A stretch of DNA of 64,000 nucleotides from Salinibacter pepae (GTDB taxonomy: Bacteria > Bacteroidota > Rhodothermia > Rhodothermales > Salinibacteraceae), in assembly GCF_947077775.1 (NCBI RefSeq), contig NZ_CAMTTE010000001.1:1302001-1366000 (forward strand), given 5' to 3'. This document shows, piece after piece, positions 1-8,179 of the stretch (positions within the stretch are counted from its first letter, which is position 1; each line of letters opens with the position of its first letter). The notes beneath the pieces were generated by a model. It was not told the DNA's origin, made no database searches, and worked only from the letters and a program-made list of their open reading frames with translations. Position numbers and translations under genes: made by a program.

Positions 1-1116
1 CTCAGGGGGCCGGGGCTGGAAGTTGTCGTGCGCCCGAAGTTGGTCGAGGAGCTCCTCTTCCTCCACAGTAAGCTCCTGCGGCGTCCAGACGTGCACGCGG
101 ATCATCTGGTCGCCCTGCCCACTTCCTTCCAGGTCCGGCAGGCCGCGGTCCCGCATGCGAAGAATCTTGCCGGCCTGCACGCCGGGATCGACCTCCAGGC
201 GGGCCTCGCCCTCCAGGGTGGGAACGTCCACCTCGGTGCCGAGCGCGGCCTCCGGGAAGGACAGGTGGAGATCGTAGTAGATGTCGAGCCCGTCCCGCTC
301 GAAGTGCTCGTGGGGCTCCTCCTCAATCTCAATCCGGAGGTCGCCGCTCGGCCCGCCGCGGAGCCCCGCGTTGCCGGCGTCGCCCAGGGTGAGGTAGTTG
401 CCCTCCATTACGCCCGGCGGCACGTTGATCGAAATCGACTCTTCGCCCTGCACGCGGCCCTCGCCGCCGCAGTCGTCACACAGGTTGTCGATGATGCGCC
501 CCTCCCCTTCGCACCGGGGGCACGGCTGTACGTTGACCACCTGCCCAAACACGGAGCGGGAGACCTGCCGGATCTCGCCGGTGCCGTCGCACTTCGGGCA
601 CATCGAGAAGTTCTGCCCGCCCATGCCCCCCTCGGCGCCGGTGCCGTCACACGACTCGCACTCCAGGTATTTTTGAAGCCGGAGGTTCTTTTCGGTGCCC
701 TCCGCAATTTCCTCGAGGGTCAGCGAGAGCGACACGCGGAGGTCGCTGCCCGGGCGTCCCCGCCCCCGCTCCGACCGACCGCGCCCGCGGCCGCCGCCCC
801 GGGCGCCGCCGAAGATGTCGCTGAAGGCGTCGAAGATGTCTTCGATGTCGTGGAAGCCGCGCCCACGGCCCCGCCGGCCGCCGCCGGCCCCACTGTCGAC
901 CCCGTCGTGGCCGAACTGGTCGTAGCGCTGGCGCTTCTCGGGGTCCGACAGGACCTCGTACGCCTCCGATGCCTCCTTGAACTTCTGCTCGGCCTCCGGG
1001 TCGTCCGGGTTCCGATCCGGATGGTACTCCATGGCCTTCTTCCGGTAGGCCTTCTTGAGTTCCTTGTCGGAGGCGTCTTCGTCGACCCCAAGGATGTCGT
1101 AGTAGTCGCGCGGCAT
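1..1116 (-). CDS. dnaJ: Chaperone protein DnaJ (C-terminal end cut by window edge)
   Basis: Hsp40 co-chaperone that delivers unfolded proteins to DnaK and stimulates its ATPase, in the cytoplasm. The protein opens with a J domain ([14 protein letters not shown] motif in YHPDRNP near residue 33), then a Gly/Arg-rich linker, then four CxxCxGxG zinc repeats ([32 protein letters not shown]) and the C-terminal substrate-binding beta domains. 372 codons are present and no stop is reached, so only a short tail should be missing compared with the usual 375-390 residues. The start is the ATG whose complement is 1114-1116. It is third in the order hrcA-grpE-dnaJ, 100 bp after grpE. Confidence 0.97.
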   Translation of the reverse strand, partial: MPRDYYDILGVDEDASDKELKKAYRKKAMEYHPDRNPDDPEAEQKFKEASEAYEVLSDPEKRQRYDQFGHDGVDSGAGGGRRGRGRGFHDIEDIFDAFSDIFGGARGGGRGRGRSERGRGRPGSDLRVSLSLTLEEIAEGTEKNLRLQKYLECESCDGTGAEGGMGGQNFSMCPKCDGTGEIRQVSRSVFGQVVNVQPCPRCEGEGRIIDNLCDDCGGEGRVQGEESISINVPPGVMEGNYLTLGDAGNAGLRGGPSGDLRIEIEEEPHEHFERDGLDIYYDLHLSFPEAALGTEVDVPTLEGEARLEVDPGVQAGKILRMRDRGLPDLEGSGQGDQMIRVHVWTPQELTVEEEELLDQLRAHDNFQPRPPE

Positions 1117-1144
1117 GTGACAGGAGCAGTTCGTTCGGAAAAGT

Positions 1145-1206
1145 GCGGCCTCAGGCCGCTGCGGCGGCGTGCAATGACCAATGAGAGCCAGCTACAGGGA
1201 GCTGGC
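1145..1206 (-). promoter_or_regulatory. Two stem-loops between grpE and dnaJ
   Basis: The 100-bp grpE-dnaJ gap holds two inverted repeats. One is GCCAGCT at 1187-1193 paired with AGCTGGC at 1200-1206 (6-nt loop); the other is GCGGCCT at 1145-1151 paired with AGGCCGC at 1153-1159 (1-nt centre, so it may act as a DNA palindrome rather than a hairpin). Neither is followed by a T run in the direction of transcription, so I read them as RNA processing/attenuation or mRNA-stability elements rather than a strong terminator. Function is inferred. Confidence 0.4.
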
Positions 1207-1216
1207 AGGACCCTCG

Positions 1217-1888
1217 CTAGGCAGAGCCGGCCGCGCCGCCGCTCTCTGACGGCTCGGCGGCCACGACAACTCGGCTGTGACGGAGCACGCGGTCCCCCAT
1301 CGTGTAGCCCTTCTGGACCTCTTGCAGGACGTTGCCCGGCTCTACGTCGTCGGACGGCTGCCGCATCATCGCTTCGTGCAGCTGCTCGTCGAACGGCTGC
1401 CCCTCGGCCTCGATCGGTTCCACGCCGAGGGACTGGAGCTGGTCTTGAAACTTGCGGTATACCATTTCCACCCCGCCCTTGAGCGTCTCGTAGGCCGACT
1501 CCGGATCCTCCGACACGTCGAGGTTCTGGGCCGCGTCGAGGGAGCGCTCGAAGTCGTCGAGCACCTCGAGCATCGATTCGAGCACCGTCTCCTTCCCGGC
1601 CACGTGGCGGCGCTTCTTCTCCCGGTCCATGCGGCGGCGCACGTTTTCGAGCTCCGCCGCCTTGCGGAGCAGGCGCTCGTTCAGCTCCTCCCGCTCCGCC
1701 TTCAGTCCGTCCACCTCTTCGCGGAGGGCCTCGACCTCGTCCGTCAGTGCCTCGACGTCATCGGGGAGGCCGGAGGCGGTGCCCTCCTCGTCGGCAGGGT
1801 CGGCACTGTTGGAAGAGTCGTCGGCGGTTGGGGACGCGTCGTTCGTCGTCGGACGACCGTCGTCGGGGGCTTCACTCACAGTCGGCAA
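1217..1888 (-). CDS. grpE: Nucleotide exchange factor GrpE
   Basis: Exchange factor that releases ADP from DnaK, completing the DnaK-DnaJ cycle. 223 residues: an acidic, low-complexity N-terminus (about 45 residues rich in D, E, S and T), a long coiled coil (DDVEALTDEVEALREEVDGL onward, about residues 44-90) and the conserved core with ENVRRRMDREKKR, LEVLDDFERSLD and the C-terminal beta domain ending near VVVAAEPSE. The length is normal for the family. It lies between hrcA (110 bp upstream) and dnaJ, the order expected for a HrcA-controlled class I heat-shock operon. Confidence 0.96.
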   Translation of the reverse strand: MPTVSEAPDDGRPTTNDASPTADDSSNSADPADEEGTASGLPDDVEALTDEVEALREEVDGLKAEREELNERLLRKAAELENVRRRMDREKKRRHVAGKETVLESMLEVLDDFERSLDAAQNLDVSEDPESAYETLKGGVEMVYRKFQDQLQSLGVEPIEAEGQPFDEQLHEAMMRQPSDDVEPGNVLQEVQKGYTMGDRVLRHSRVVVAAEPSESGGAAGSA

Positions 1889-1997
1889 GAGGGTTCGTGG
1901 GACAAGACACGGGTACAGACAACGCGAGCGGCCGCCGGCACTCGCCAGCGACCGCTGATGGCGTTCGGGGCGCGCCCCCGGGCCTGGGGACAGTGGA

Positions 1998-3089
1998 TCA
2001 GGACGGAACGGACGGGTCCGTCGTCTCGTCGTCCGCGGGCCGGTTCACGACGGCGGCCATGTTCTCGACGAGGGCCACGGCGCGTCCGTAGTCCATTCGC
2101 TTCGGCCCGATGACGCCGAGGGAGCCCACCGTATCGCCGAGCTGGTACGGGGACAAGACGATGGAGTAGGCGTCCATCTCCTCCTGATCGGTCTCGCTCC
2201 CGATGCGGACGACGGCCTGTCCCACGGCGTCGGGGTTGGCCTCGAACAAATTCTCAATCACTTGCACAATGCGGTCCTCATCTTCGATGGTTTCGATGAG
2301 GTGCCGCATGTCGTCAGGCTCCTGGAATTCGGGCTGAGACAGAATGTTCTGCGTGCCGTCAAACTGCAGGCGACCTTCATCTGGCTCGCTGAAGAGGATC
2401 GAGGCCTCGTCGAGCACGAGCGCGAGGAGCCCCGTCTCGTCGGGCAGGTCGCCGAGGCGTTCCTCGTAGGTGTCCCGGATCTCGTGCAGGGTGAGGCCGG
2501 CGAGGCGCTCGTTCAGGGTCGACACGATGCGGTCCATCTTCGACCGCTTCAGGTCCGGCTCGAAGCTGAGGACGACCGTCTTCACGAGCCCCCCCCGCAC
2601 GCTGAGCACAAACATGAGGCGCGACCCGGACAGCGGCACGATGTCGAGCCGGTCGAGCATCGCGGTGGAGAGGCGGGGCGTGAGGGCGATGCCGAGCAGG
2701 TTGGTGAGCTTGCTCAGCAGACGGGTGCTCTCGCTCAGCAGCTCGTCGGTATCGCTGACGAGGCGGGCGAGTTTGACCTTGAGCACCTCCTGCTCCACCT
2801 CCGAGAGCTCCGGCGTGTCCATGAGCTCGTCGACGAACGTGCGGTACCCGAGTCGGGTGGGCACGCGGCCGGCAGAGGTGTACGGGTGGTCGAGGTAGCC
2901 CATGTCCTCCAGGTCCGCCATGGTGTTGCGGATGGAGGCCGGGCTCAGGTCCACGTTCGCGTCCTTGGCCAGCGACCGCGACCCCACGGGCCCCGCCGTG
3001 TCGACGAATTGTTCGATGACGAGGCGAAGGATGTCGCGCTCACGCTCGCTGAGGGACGGCCGGTCGTCGTTCGCATCAACAGGGCTCAC
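1998..3089 (-). CDS. hrcA: Heat-inducible transcription repressor HrcA
   Basis: Repressor of class I heat-shock genes; normally binds CIRCE operators with help from GroEL. The N-terminal winged helix is clear (LSERERDILRLVIEQFVDT, then GPVGSRSLAKDANVDLSPAS and the IRNTMADLEDMGYL recognition region), followed by the GAF-like and inserted dimerisation domains, ending in IGPKRMDYGRAVALVENMA. I place the start at the GTG at 3087-3089, giving 363 residues beginning VSPVDANDDR, near the family norm of about 340-360. The same frame stays open to an ATG at 3257, but those extra 56 residues look like untranslated leader. First gene of the hrcA-grpE-dnaJ unit. I did not find a recognisable CIRCE sequence upstream. 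Confidence 0.94.
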   Translation of the reverse strand: MSPVDANDDRPSLSERERDILRLVIEQFVDTAGPVGSRSLAKDANVDLSPASIRNTMADLEDMGYLDHPYTSAGRVPTRLGYRTFVDELMDTPELSEVEQEVLKVKLARLVSDTDELLSESTRLLSKLTNLLGIALTPRLSTAMLDRLDIVPLSGSRLMFVLSVRGGLVKTVVLSFEPDLKRSKMDRIVSTLNERLAGLTLHEIRDTYEERLGDLPDETGLLALVLDEASILFSEPDEGRLQFDGTQNILSQPEFQEPDDMRHLIETIEDEDRIVQVIENLFEANPDAVGQAVVRIGSETDQEEMDAYSIVLSPYQLGDTVGSLGVIGPKRMDYGRAVALVENMAAVVNRPADDETTDPSVPS

Positions 3090-3691
3090 AGGGGCGTGAA
3101 GGGGTTTCTCAAACGGGTGTCCAGGCCGTTGTGCAGAGTGGTCTGTCCCCCAACCCGACTTTGCTGGGCACTTTCCCCAGTGGGACCCGCCCGTCAACAC
3201 CGACGGATCCATAGGAGGGACGTAGCCCCGGGTAAAGAGACAGGGTGAATCATCCAATGTACTTCACACCGGGGCGCGAGTTTCCCTTGCGCGCGGCTGC
3301 CCCACGGCAGTCGCCCCAACCACGACACGCCCTACACCGTCGCTCTGAGCTAGACTCAGTGCGCATGCCCCCCTCCGAAGCGGCCACACCGGCCGGATGG
3401 ATGGGCCCACGAGGGCGAAGCGGGGGCCGACGGCCATGCCCTTGGGGGCTAACGAAGTCAATCAAGGTTGGAAGCGACGACGGGAAGTGCATTGGGGCCC
3501 CAAATGCCCGAAAAACGGGCGATCTGAGGTTCGTTCGAACCGCACAGCCGTTTGGTGCGATTGCCCTGGCGGCTGCTCGTGGGCCGCGGGCCGCATTGAA
3601 ACGGCAGCCCCGCCACCGAATACACGTGCACTGGTCGTGTGTCCGCTTTGCCCGACCGTCACCGACCTCCCACTCCACCCCGCCGTTCTTC
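3090..3691. other. Intergenic region between divergent hrcA and sppA
   Basis: About 600 bp without a convincing gene. It must hold the promoters of the leftward hrcA operon and rightward sppA. A small hairpin GCCCG-AAAAA-CGGGC lies near 3506-3520, and a short imperfect dyad (CTGGG...CCCAG) lies near 3174-3190. I see no CIRCE box (TTAGCACTC-N9-GAGTGCTAA) and no RNA gene. Open frames crossing this stretch on either strand lack conserved sequence and read as extensions or shadows of the flanking genes. Confidence 0.5.
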
Positions 3692-5497
3692 ATGCGCTTC
3701 CTGTCGACCCTCGCCGCCAGCGTGATCGGGACCCTCGTTGCGCTGGGGCTTATCGTCTTCTTCTTCGTCTTCTTCTTTTTTGCCGTCTCCCTCTCGGCCG
3801 ACCAGACGCCGACCGTCCAGTCCGGGTCGGTCCTTACGGTGCCCCTGTCCGGCGACATTCCGGAGCGCGTGACCAACGATCCCTTTCAGAAGGCGTTTGG
3901 GGGCGGGCCGAGCGCTGACCTTCGGGGCCTTCAGACTGCCCTCCGGAAAGCGAGCAGCGACTCTCGGATCGAGGCCGTCTGGCTGCGGACGAAGGGGGTG
4001 AGTGCCGACTGGGCCACGCTCGAAGAGGTACGGCAGGCCGTTGTGCAGGCCCGCGAGAGCGGCCTCCCGGTCCTCGCGTCCAGCGACGAGTTTGGCATGA
4101 CGGAGAAGGACTACTTTCTGGCCAGCGCCGCCGACAGCGTCTTTACGGCCCCACAATCCGCGTTCGAGTACAACGGCTTCGGGACGACGGTCACCTTCTT
4201 CGACGGCGCCCTGCAGCGCCTCGAGGTGGAGCCGCAGCTCATCCGGGCCGGAAAGTACAAGAGCGCCGGGGAGCCGTTCGTGCGCTCGGACCTGTCGGAG
4301 CCGAACCGCGAGCAGCTTACCGCCCTCCTGGAAACGACGAACGAGCAGTTTATGACGGCCGTCTCGGAGGCACGGGGGCTCTCGACGGACGCCCTCAACC
4401 GCCTCGCCGAGGAGGACGCCCTTCTCAGCTCCGCGGCCGCCCTGGAGAAGAACCTCGTCGATGGGCTTCGCTACGAGGACGAAGTGCGGGACCGGCTCCG
4501 CAACCTCGTGGACACTTCGTTGTCGGGCGACCTGCCCACCGTATCCGTTGACGACTACCAGCGGGTGTCGGCCGAGAGTGCCGGCCAGTCGTACACCGGG
4601 AGCGGGCAGGTCGACATCGTCTACGCGGAGGGCCGCATCGTCGTCGGCGACCCGAACGGCCAGTCCCCCATCGGGGGCTCTCAGGCGCTGGGCTCGACGC
4701 CCCTGACGGAGGCGCTGGAGACCGCGCGGACCGATTCGCGCACGGAGGCCGTCGTGCTCCGCGTGAACTCGCCGGGCGGCAGCGCCGCGGCGTCGGAGGC
4801 GATGTGGCGCGCCGTGAAGCGCACCGCCAACGAGAAGCCGGTCATCGTGTCGATGGGTGACGTGGCCGCCTCGGGCGGGTATTACCTCGCCGCGGGCGCG
4901 GACTCCATCATGGCGGCCCCCACGACCACGACTGGATCCATCGGGGTGTTTGGCATACTCTTCAACGCGGAGGGGCTCTTTGAGGAAAAGCTCGGGGTCA
5001 CCTTCGACGGCGTGCGCACCGGCCCCTACGCCGACCTCTACTCCACCACGAAGCCCCTAAGCCCGGACGAGCGGCGGCTCGTGGGCGGCTCCATCGACCA
5101 GACGTACGACACCTTCCTCCGGCGCGTGGCCGACGCCCGCAACATGGACGTGGCGGCGGTCGATGAGGTGGCGCAGGGCCGCGTGTGGTCGGGCCGGGAC
5201 GCCAAGGAGGTTGGCCTCGTCGATACGACCGGCACGCTCGCGGACGCCGTGGCCATGGCGGGGACGGCCGCGGGCCTCGGGGACGGGCCCTACCGGACGC
5301 GCACCCTCCCCCAGCCGAAAACCATCGTGGAGCGCTTCAGCGAGCAGTTCGCGGCCCAGGCGCAGCAGGTGTGGCGGTCCGCCACGACGAATGCGCTTGA
5401 GCGCAAGTTCTGGCGCCAGAAGCAGATGTTTGACCGCATGATGGGCACGCACGGCTCCATCCAGGCCCGGCTGCCCTTCGAACCCACGATCGAGTAG
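3692..5497 (+). CDS. sppA: Signal peptide peptidase SppA, long (67K) type
   Basis: Membrane-anchored serine protease of family S49 that degrades cleaved signal peptides. 601 residues, the size of the long, two-domain SppA rather than the short form. The N-terminus is a single membrane anchor (about residues 5-30, very Phe/Leu/Val rich), followed by two tandem S49 domains. The Ser/Lys dyad is visible: general-base Lys190 in KYKSAGEPF in the first domain, nucleophile Ser394 in VAASGGYY in the second. The ATG at 3692 was chosen because the anchor starts there; the frame is open further upstream but codes nothing signal-like. Convergent with gpmI, with only 46 bp between their stops. Confidence 0.95.
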   Translation: MRFLSTLAASVIGTLVALGLIVFFFVFFFFAVSLSADQTPTVQSGSVLTVPLSGDIPERVTNDPFQKAFGGGPSADLRGLQTALRKASSDSRIEAVWLRTKGVSADWATLEEVRQAVVQARESGLPVLASSDEFGMTEKDYFLASAADSVFTAPQSAFEYNGFGTTVTFFDGALQRLEVEPQLIRAGKYKSAGEPFVRSDLSEPNREQLTALLETTNEQFMTAVSEARGLSTDALNRLAEEDALLSSAAALEKNLVDGLRYEDEVRDRLRNLVDTSLSGDLPTVSVDDYQRVSAESAGQSYTGSGQVDIVYAEGRIVVGDPNGQSPIGGSQALGSTPLTEALETARTDSRTEAVVLRVNSPGGSAAASEAMWRAVKRTANEKPVIVSMGDVAASGGYYLAAGADSIMAAPTTTTGSIGVFGILFNAEGLFEEKLGVTFDGVRTGPYADLYSTTKPLSPDERRLVGGSIDQTYDTFLRRVADARNMDVAAVDEVAQGRVWSGRDAKEVGLVDTTGTLADAVAMAGTAAGLGDGPYRTRTLPQPKTIVERFSEQFAAQAQQVWRSATTNALERKFWRQKQMFDRMMGTHGSIQARLPFEPTIE

Positions 5498-5500
5498 ACC

Positions 5501-5520
5501 GGGAGGCGACGCGGCCTCCT
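5501..5520. terminator. Short hairpin between convergent sppA and gpmI
   Basis: GGAGGC (5502-5507) can pair with GCCTCC (5514-5519) across a 6-nt loop in the 46-bp gap between two convergent stop codons. There is no T run on either side, so this is a weak, position-based terminator call. Confidence 0.3.
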
Positions 5521-5543
5521 CGGGCCGAACGGCGGCCGTCCTG

Positions 5544-7115
5544 TTACGGGGCGGCGGCCCGCTCGGAGGGCACGAGGACCTCCCCGTCCATGGCGTCGGG
5601 CACGTCTTCGCCGAGCAGCGTTAGGATGGTGGGCGCGACGTCGCCGAGCTTCCCGTCCCGCACCGGCCCCTCGAATCCGTCTTTGAGAATGATGTGGGGC
5701 ACGAGCGCGGTGGTGTGCGCCGTGTGGGGCGACCCGTCCGGGTTCTGTAGCCTGTCGGCGTTGCCGTGGTCCGCGATGATGCTCACCGAGTAGCCCTGAT
5801 CGCGGGCGGCCTCCACCACCTGCCGGGCGCCGCGGTCCACGGCCTCGCAGGCCGCCACGGCCGCCTCGAAGTCCCCGGTGTGGCCCACCATGTCGGGATT
5901 GGCAAAGTTCAGGACGGCGAGGGTGTAGTCCGCCTCGCTGAGGGACTGCGAGACGCGATCGGCCAGCTCCGGCGCGCTCATTTCGGGCTGTTGGTCGTAG
6001 GTGTCCACCTTCGGCGACGACACGAGGACACGGTCCTCTCCCTCAAACGGCTCCTCGCGCCCGCCGCTGAAGAAGTACGTGACGTGGGCGTACTTCTCGG
6101 TCTCGGCGGCCCGGAGCTGCCGCCCGCCCCGCGCACTGAGGACCTCACCGAGCGTCCCCTCCAGGTTGAGCTTCTCGAAGGCCACCGGCAGGTCGAACGC
6201 GTCGTCGTAGGGCGACATCGTCACGAACAGGAGATCGTCGGGGCGCTCGCGCTTGAAGCCGTCAAAGTCGGCCCCGGTGAAGGCCCGCGTGAGCTGCCGG
6301 GCGCGGTCCGAGCGGAAGTTGTAGTAGACCACCGCGTCGCCGTCCTCGATGCGGGTGCCGTGGTCCCCGAACGCGTCCTCGTCGTCGGCCCGAATGCGAC
6401 GGGGCTCCACAAACTCGTCGGTCACCGCGTCGTCGTAGCTCGCCGTCAGGGCCGCGACGGGGTCGTCGAAGGCCGCCCCCGTTCCGTCCGTGAGAAGCCG
6501 GTAGGCCCGCTCGGTGCGGGCCCACCGCTCGTCGCGGTCCATTGCGTAGTAGCGCCCCACGATGGAGGCGAGGCGCCCCACCCCGATCTCGTCGGCCTTC
6601 TTCTGGAACTGCTCCACGTAGTCGACGCCGCCGTGCGGATCGGTGTCGCGCCCGTCGGTAAACGCGTGCACGTTCACCTGCGCCGGGGCGAGCCCTTCGC
6701 GCCGGGCCAGCTCCAGCAGCCCGTACAGGTGCTGGAGGTGGCTGTGCACCCCCCCGTCGGAGAAGCAGCCCATCAGGTGGAGCTTCTGGTCGTTGGCCTT
6801 CGCGTGCCGGGCGGCCCGGACCAGCGCGTCGTTCTCAAAGAAGGACCCGTCCTCAATGGCCTTCGAGATGCGCAAGATCTCCTGGTACACGACCCGTCCC
6901 GCCCCCAGATTGGTGTGCCCAACCTCCGAGTTGCCCATCTGCCCGTCGGGCAGTCCCACCTCCAGCCCGGACGCCTTCAGGACGCCATGGGGGTATTCGT
7001 CGTAGAGGCGATCCACGAAGGGCGTATCCGCCTGCTCGACGGCACTGACCGAGGGGTCGTCGGCCAGGCCCCAGCCGTCGAGAATGAGGAGGAGGTGGCG
7101 TTTCGAGCTGTCCAT
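5544..7115 (-). CDS. gpmI: 2,3-bisphosphoglycerate-independent phosphoglycerate mutase
   Basis: Glycolytic/gluconeogenic enzyme interconverting 3- and 2-phosphoglycerate through a phosphoserine intermediate with two Mn ions; alkaline-phosphatase superfamily. The metal-binding start HLLLILDGWG and the catalytic serine Ser63 in GQMGNSEVGHTNLG are present, as are the DGRDTDPHGG loop, the IVGRYYAMDRDERW segment, and the second metal cluster NFANPDMVGHTG...ADHGNAD. 523 residues when started at the ATG at 7115 (an in-frame ATG at 7145 would add ten residues); the family is about 510. An acidic, halophile-type sequence. It follows nth on the same strand. Confidence 0.96.
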   Translation of the reverse strand: MDSSKRHLLLILDGWGLADDPSVSAVEQADTPFVDRLYDEYPHGVLKASGLEVGLPDGQMGNSEVGHTNLGAGRVVYQEILRISKAIEDGSFFENDALVRAARHAKANDQKLHLMGCFSDGGVHSHLQHLYGLLELARREGLAPAQVNVHAFTDGRDTDPHGGVDYVEQFQKKADEIGVGRLASIVGRYYAMDRDERWARTERAYRLLTDGTGAAFDDPVAALTASYDDAVTDEFVEPRRIRADDEDAFGDHGTRIEDGDAVVYYNFRSDRARQLTRAFTGADFDGFKRERPDDLLFVTMSPYDDAFDLPVAFEKLNLEGTLGEVLSARGGRQLRAAETEKYAHVTYFFSGGREEPFEGEDRVLVSSPKVDTYDQQPEMSAPELADRVSQSLSEADYTLAVLNFANPDMVGHTGDFEAAVAACEAVDRGARQVVEAARDQGYSVSIIADHGNADRLQNPDGSPHTAHTTALVPHIILKDGFEGPVRDGKLGDVAPTILTLLGEDVPDAMDGEVLVPSERAAAP

Positions 7116-7224
7116 CGAAAGGGGTGTTGACGGGTCGGGTGTCATTGCGAAATGTCGGGCGGGGAAATGAGCGTTTGCTCGCGTTCGGACTCGGGCCCTA
7201 TGCCGGTCTGCTCCTCAACGGCCA

Positions 7225-8073
7225 TCACCCATTTACCCGATAGTCCTTGACCTGCTTGGTCGGCTCGCCCGTCGAGGTGCGGACGACCTGCATAGAGCCG
7301 CAGCGGGGGCACGCGACCTGTTCGAGGTCGTAGCGGTCCACGTGCGTCTCGGGGGCGTCGAAGTAGTGGTCGCTGGTGGTGCAGTAGTAGGTCCCCGCCG
7401 ACGGATCCAGCCCGTCGATGGGGTCCGGCAGGCGCTGGAGACGATCGTAGTGTTTGCACGCCTCGTGGATCGGACAGTCGTGGCAGTCCGGCGAGCGGGC
7501 CGTGCAGGTGTACCGGCCGTGCAGGATGAGCAGATGGTGCGCTTCGCCCCAGTCTTCTTTCGGAATGACGCGCTTGAGCTGTTGCTCCACCTTTTTGGGC
7601 GTCGTGGCGTCCTCCTTGACGAGGCCGATCCGGTTGGCAACGCGGAAGACGTGGGTGTCCACCGGCAGCGCGTCGGCGTCGTGGGCCACCTGCGCCACGA
7701 CACGGGCCGTCTTGCGGCCCACGCCCGTCAGGGTCTCCAGGTCGTCGATGGTCTCGGGCACCTGCCCGTCGAAATTGTCGACGACCTGCCGGGCCATCCG
7801 GGCCAGGTAGCCGGCCTTGTTGTTGGGGAAGGTGATGGACTGGATGTAGGGGTGGATGTCGTCGGGCGTGGCCTCCGCGAGGGCCTCTACCGTCGGGTAC
7901 GCGTCGAAGAGGTCCGGGGTGGCCTTGTTGACGCGCTCGTCGGTGCACTGGGCTGACAGGATGACCGCGACGAGAAGCTGGTATGGGGTGTCGTACTGAA
8001 GTTCGGTCGTCGGGCGGTCGATGCGCTCGCGGAGCGCCTCGAGAACAACGTCGGCACGGTCGGATCGTCCCAC
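7225..8073 (-). CDS. nth: Endonuclease III with a C-terminal extension
   Basis: Base-excision-repair DNA glycosylase/AP lyase acting on oxidised pyrimidines. The helix-hairpin-helix with catalytic Lys121 (GVGRKTARVV), catalytic Asp139 (PVDTHVFRVANRIG) and the 4Fe-4S cluster cysteines C190-X6-C197-X2-C200-X5-C206 are all intact. The start is taken as the GTG at 8071-8073, giving 282 residues; upstream ATG options would overlap the divergent membrane-protein gene. Most endonuclease III proteins end soon after the iron-sulphur loop, near 210-230 residues; here about 70 further residues follow, with C231 and a CPRC pair (255-258) that look like a small metal-binding module. Confidence 0.92.
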   Translation of the reverse strand: MGRSDRADVVLEALRERIDRPTTELQYDTPYQLLVAVILSAQCTDERVNKATPDLFDAYPTVEALAEATPDDIHPYIQSITFPNNKAGYLARMARQVVDNFDGQVPETIDDLETLTGVGRKTARVVAQVAHDADALPVDTHVFRVANRIGLVKEDATTPKKVEQQLKRVIPKEDWGEAHHLLILHGRYTCTARSPDCHDCPIHEACKHYDRLQRLPDPIDGLDPSAGTYYCTTSDHYFDAPETHVDRYDLEQVACPRCGSMQVVRTSTGEPTKQVKDYRVNG

Positions 8074-8179
8074 GGGGGAAGGGTGCGCTGGTTCAAAAAT
8101 GACATCCGCGCGTTGAACCCACGGGGCGGGGGAACGTTCGAGGCGCGACCAATTTGCCCAGTGCTTCACGTCGTGCCCC

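Noticed and set aside
28-1482. 484-residue plus-strand open frame across dnaJ/grpE
   Set aside because: Shadow of the two minus-strand genes; its translation is His/Arg/Leu-rich with no family pattern, as often seen opposite G+C-rich genes.
1277-2113. 278-residue plus-strand open frame over grpE/hrcA
   Set aside because: Antisense shadow of grpE; no conserved motif or start signal.
2262-3248. 328-residue plus-strand open frame over hrcA
   Set aside because: Antisense shadow; composition typical of complement of HrcA codons.
3090-3257. N-terminal extension of HrcA to an ATG at 3257
   Set aside because: The extra 56 residues have no winged-helix homology and cross the presumed promoter; the GTG at 3089 gives the normal length.
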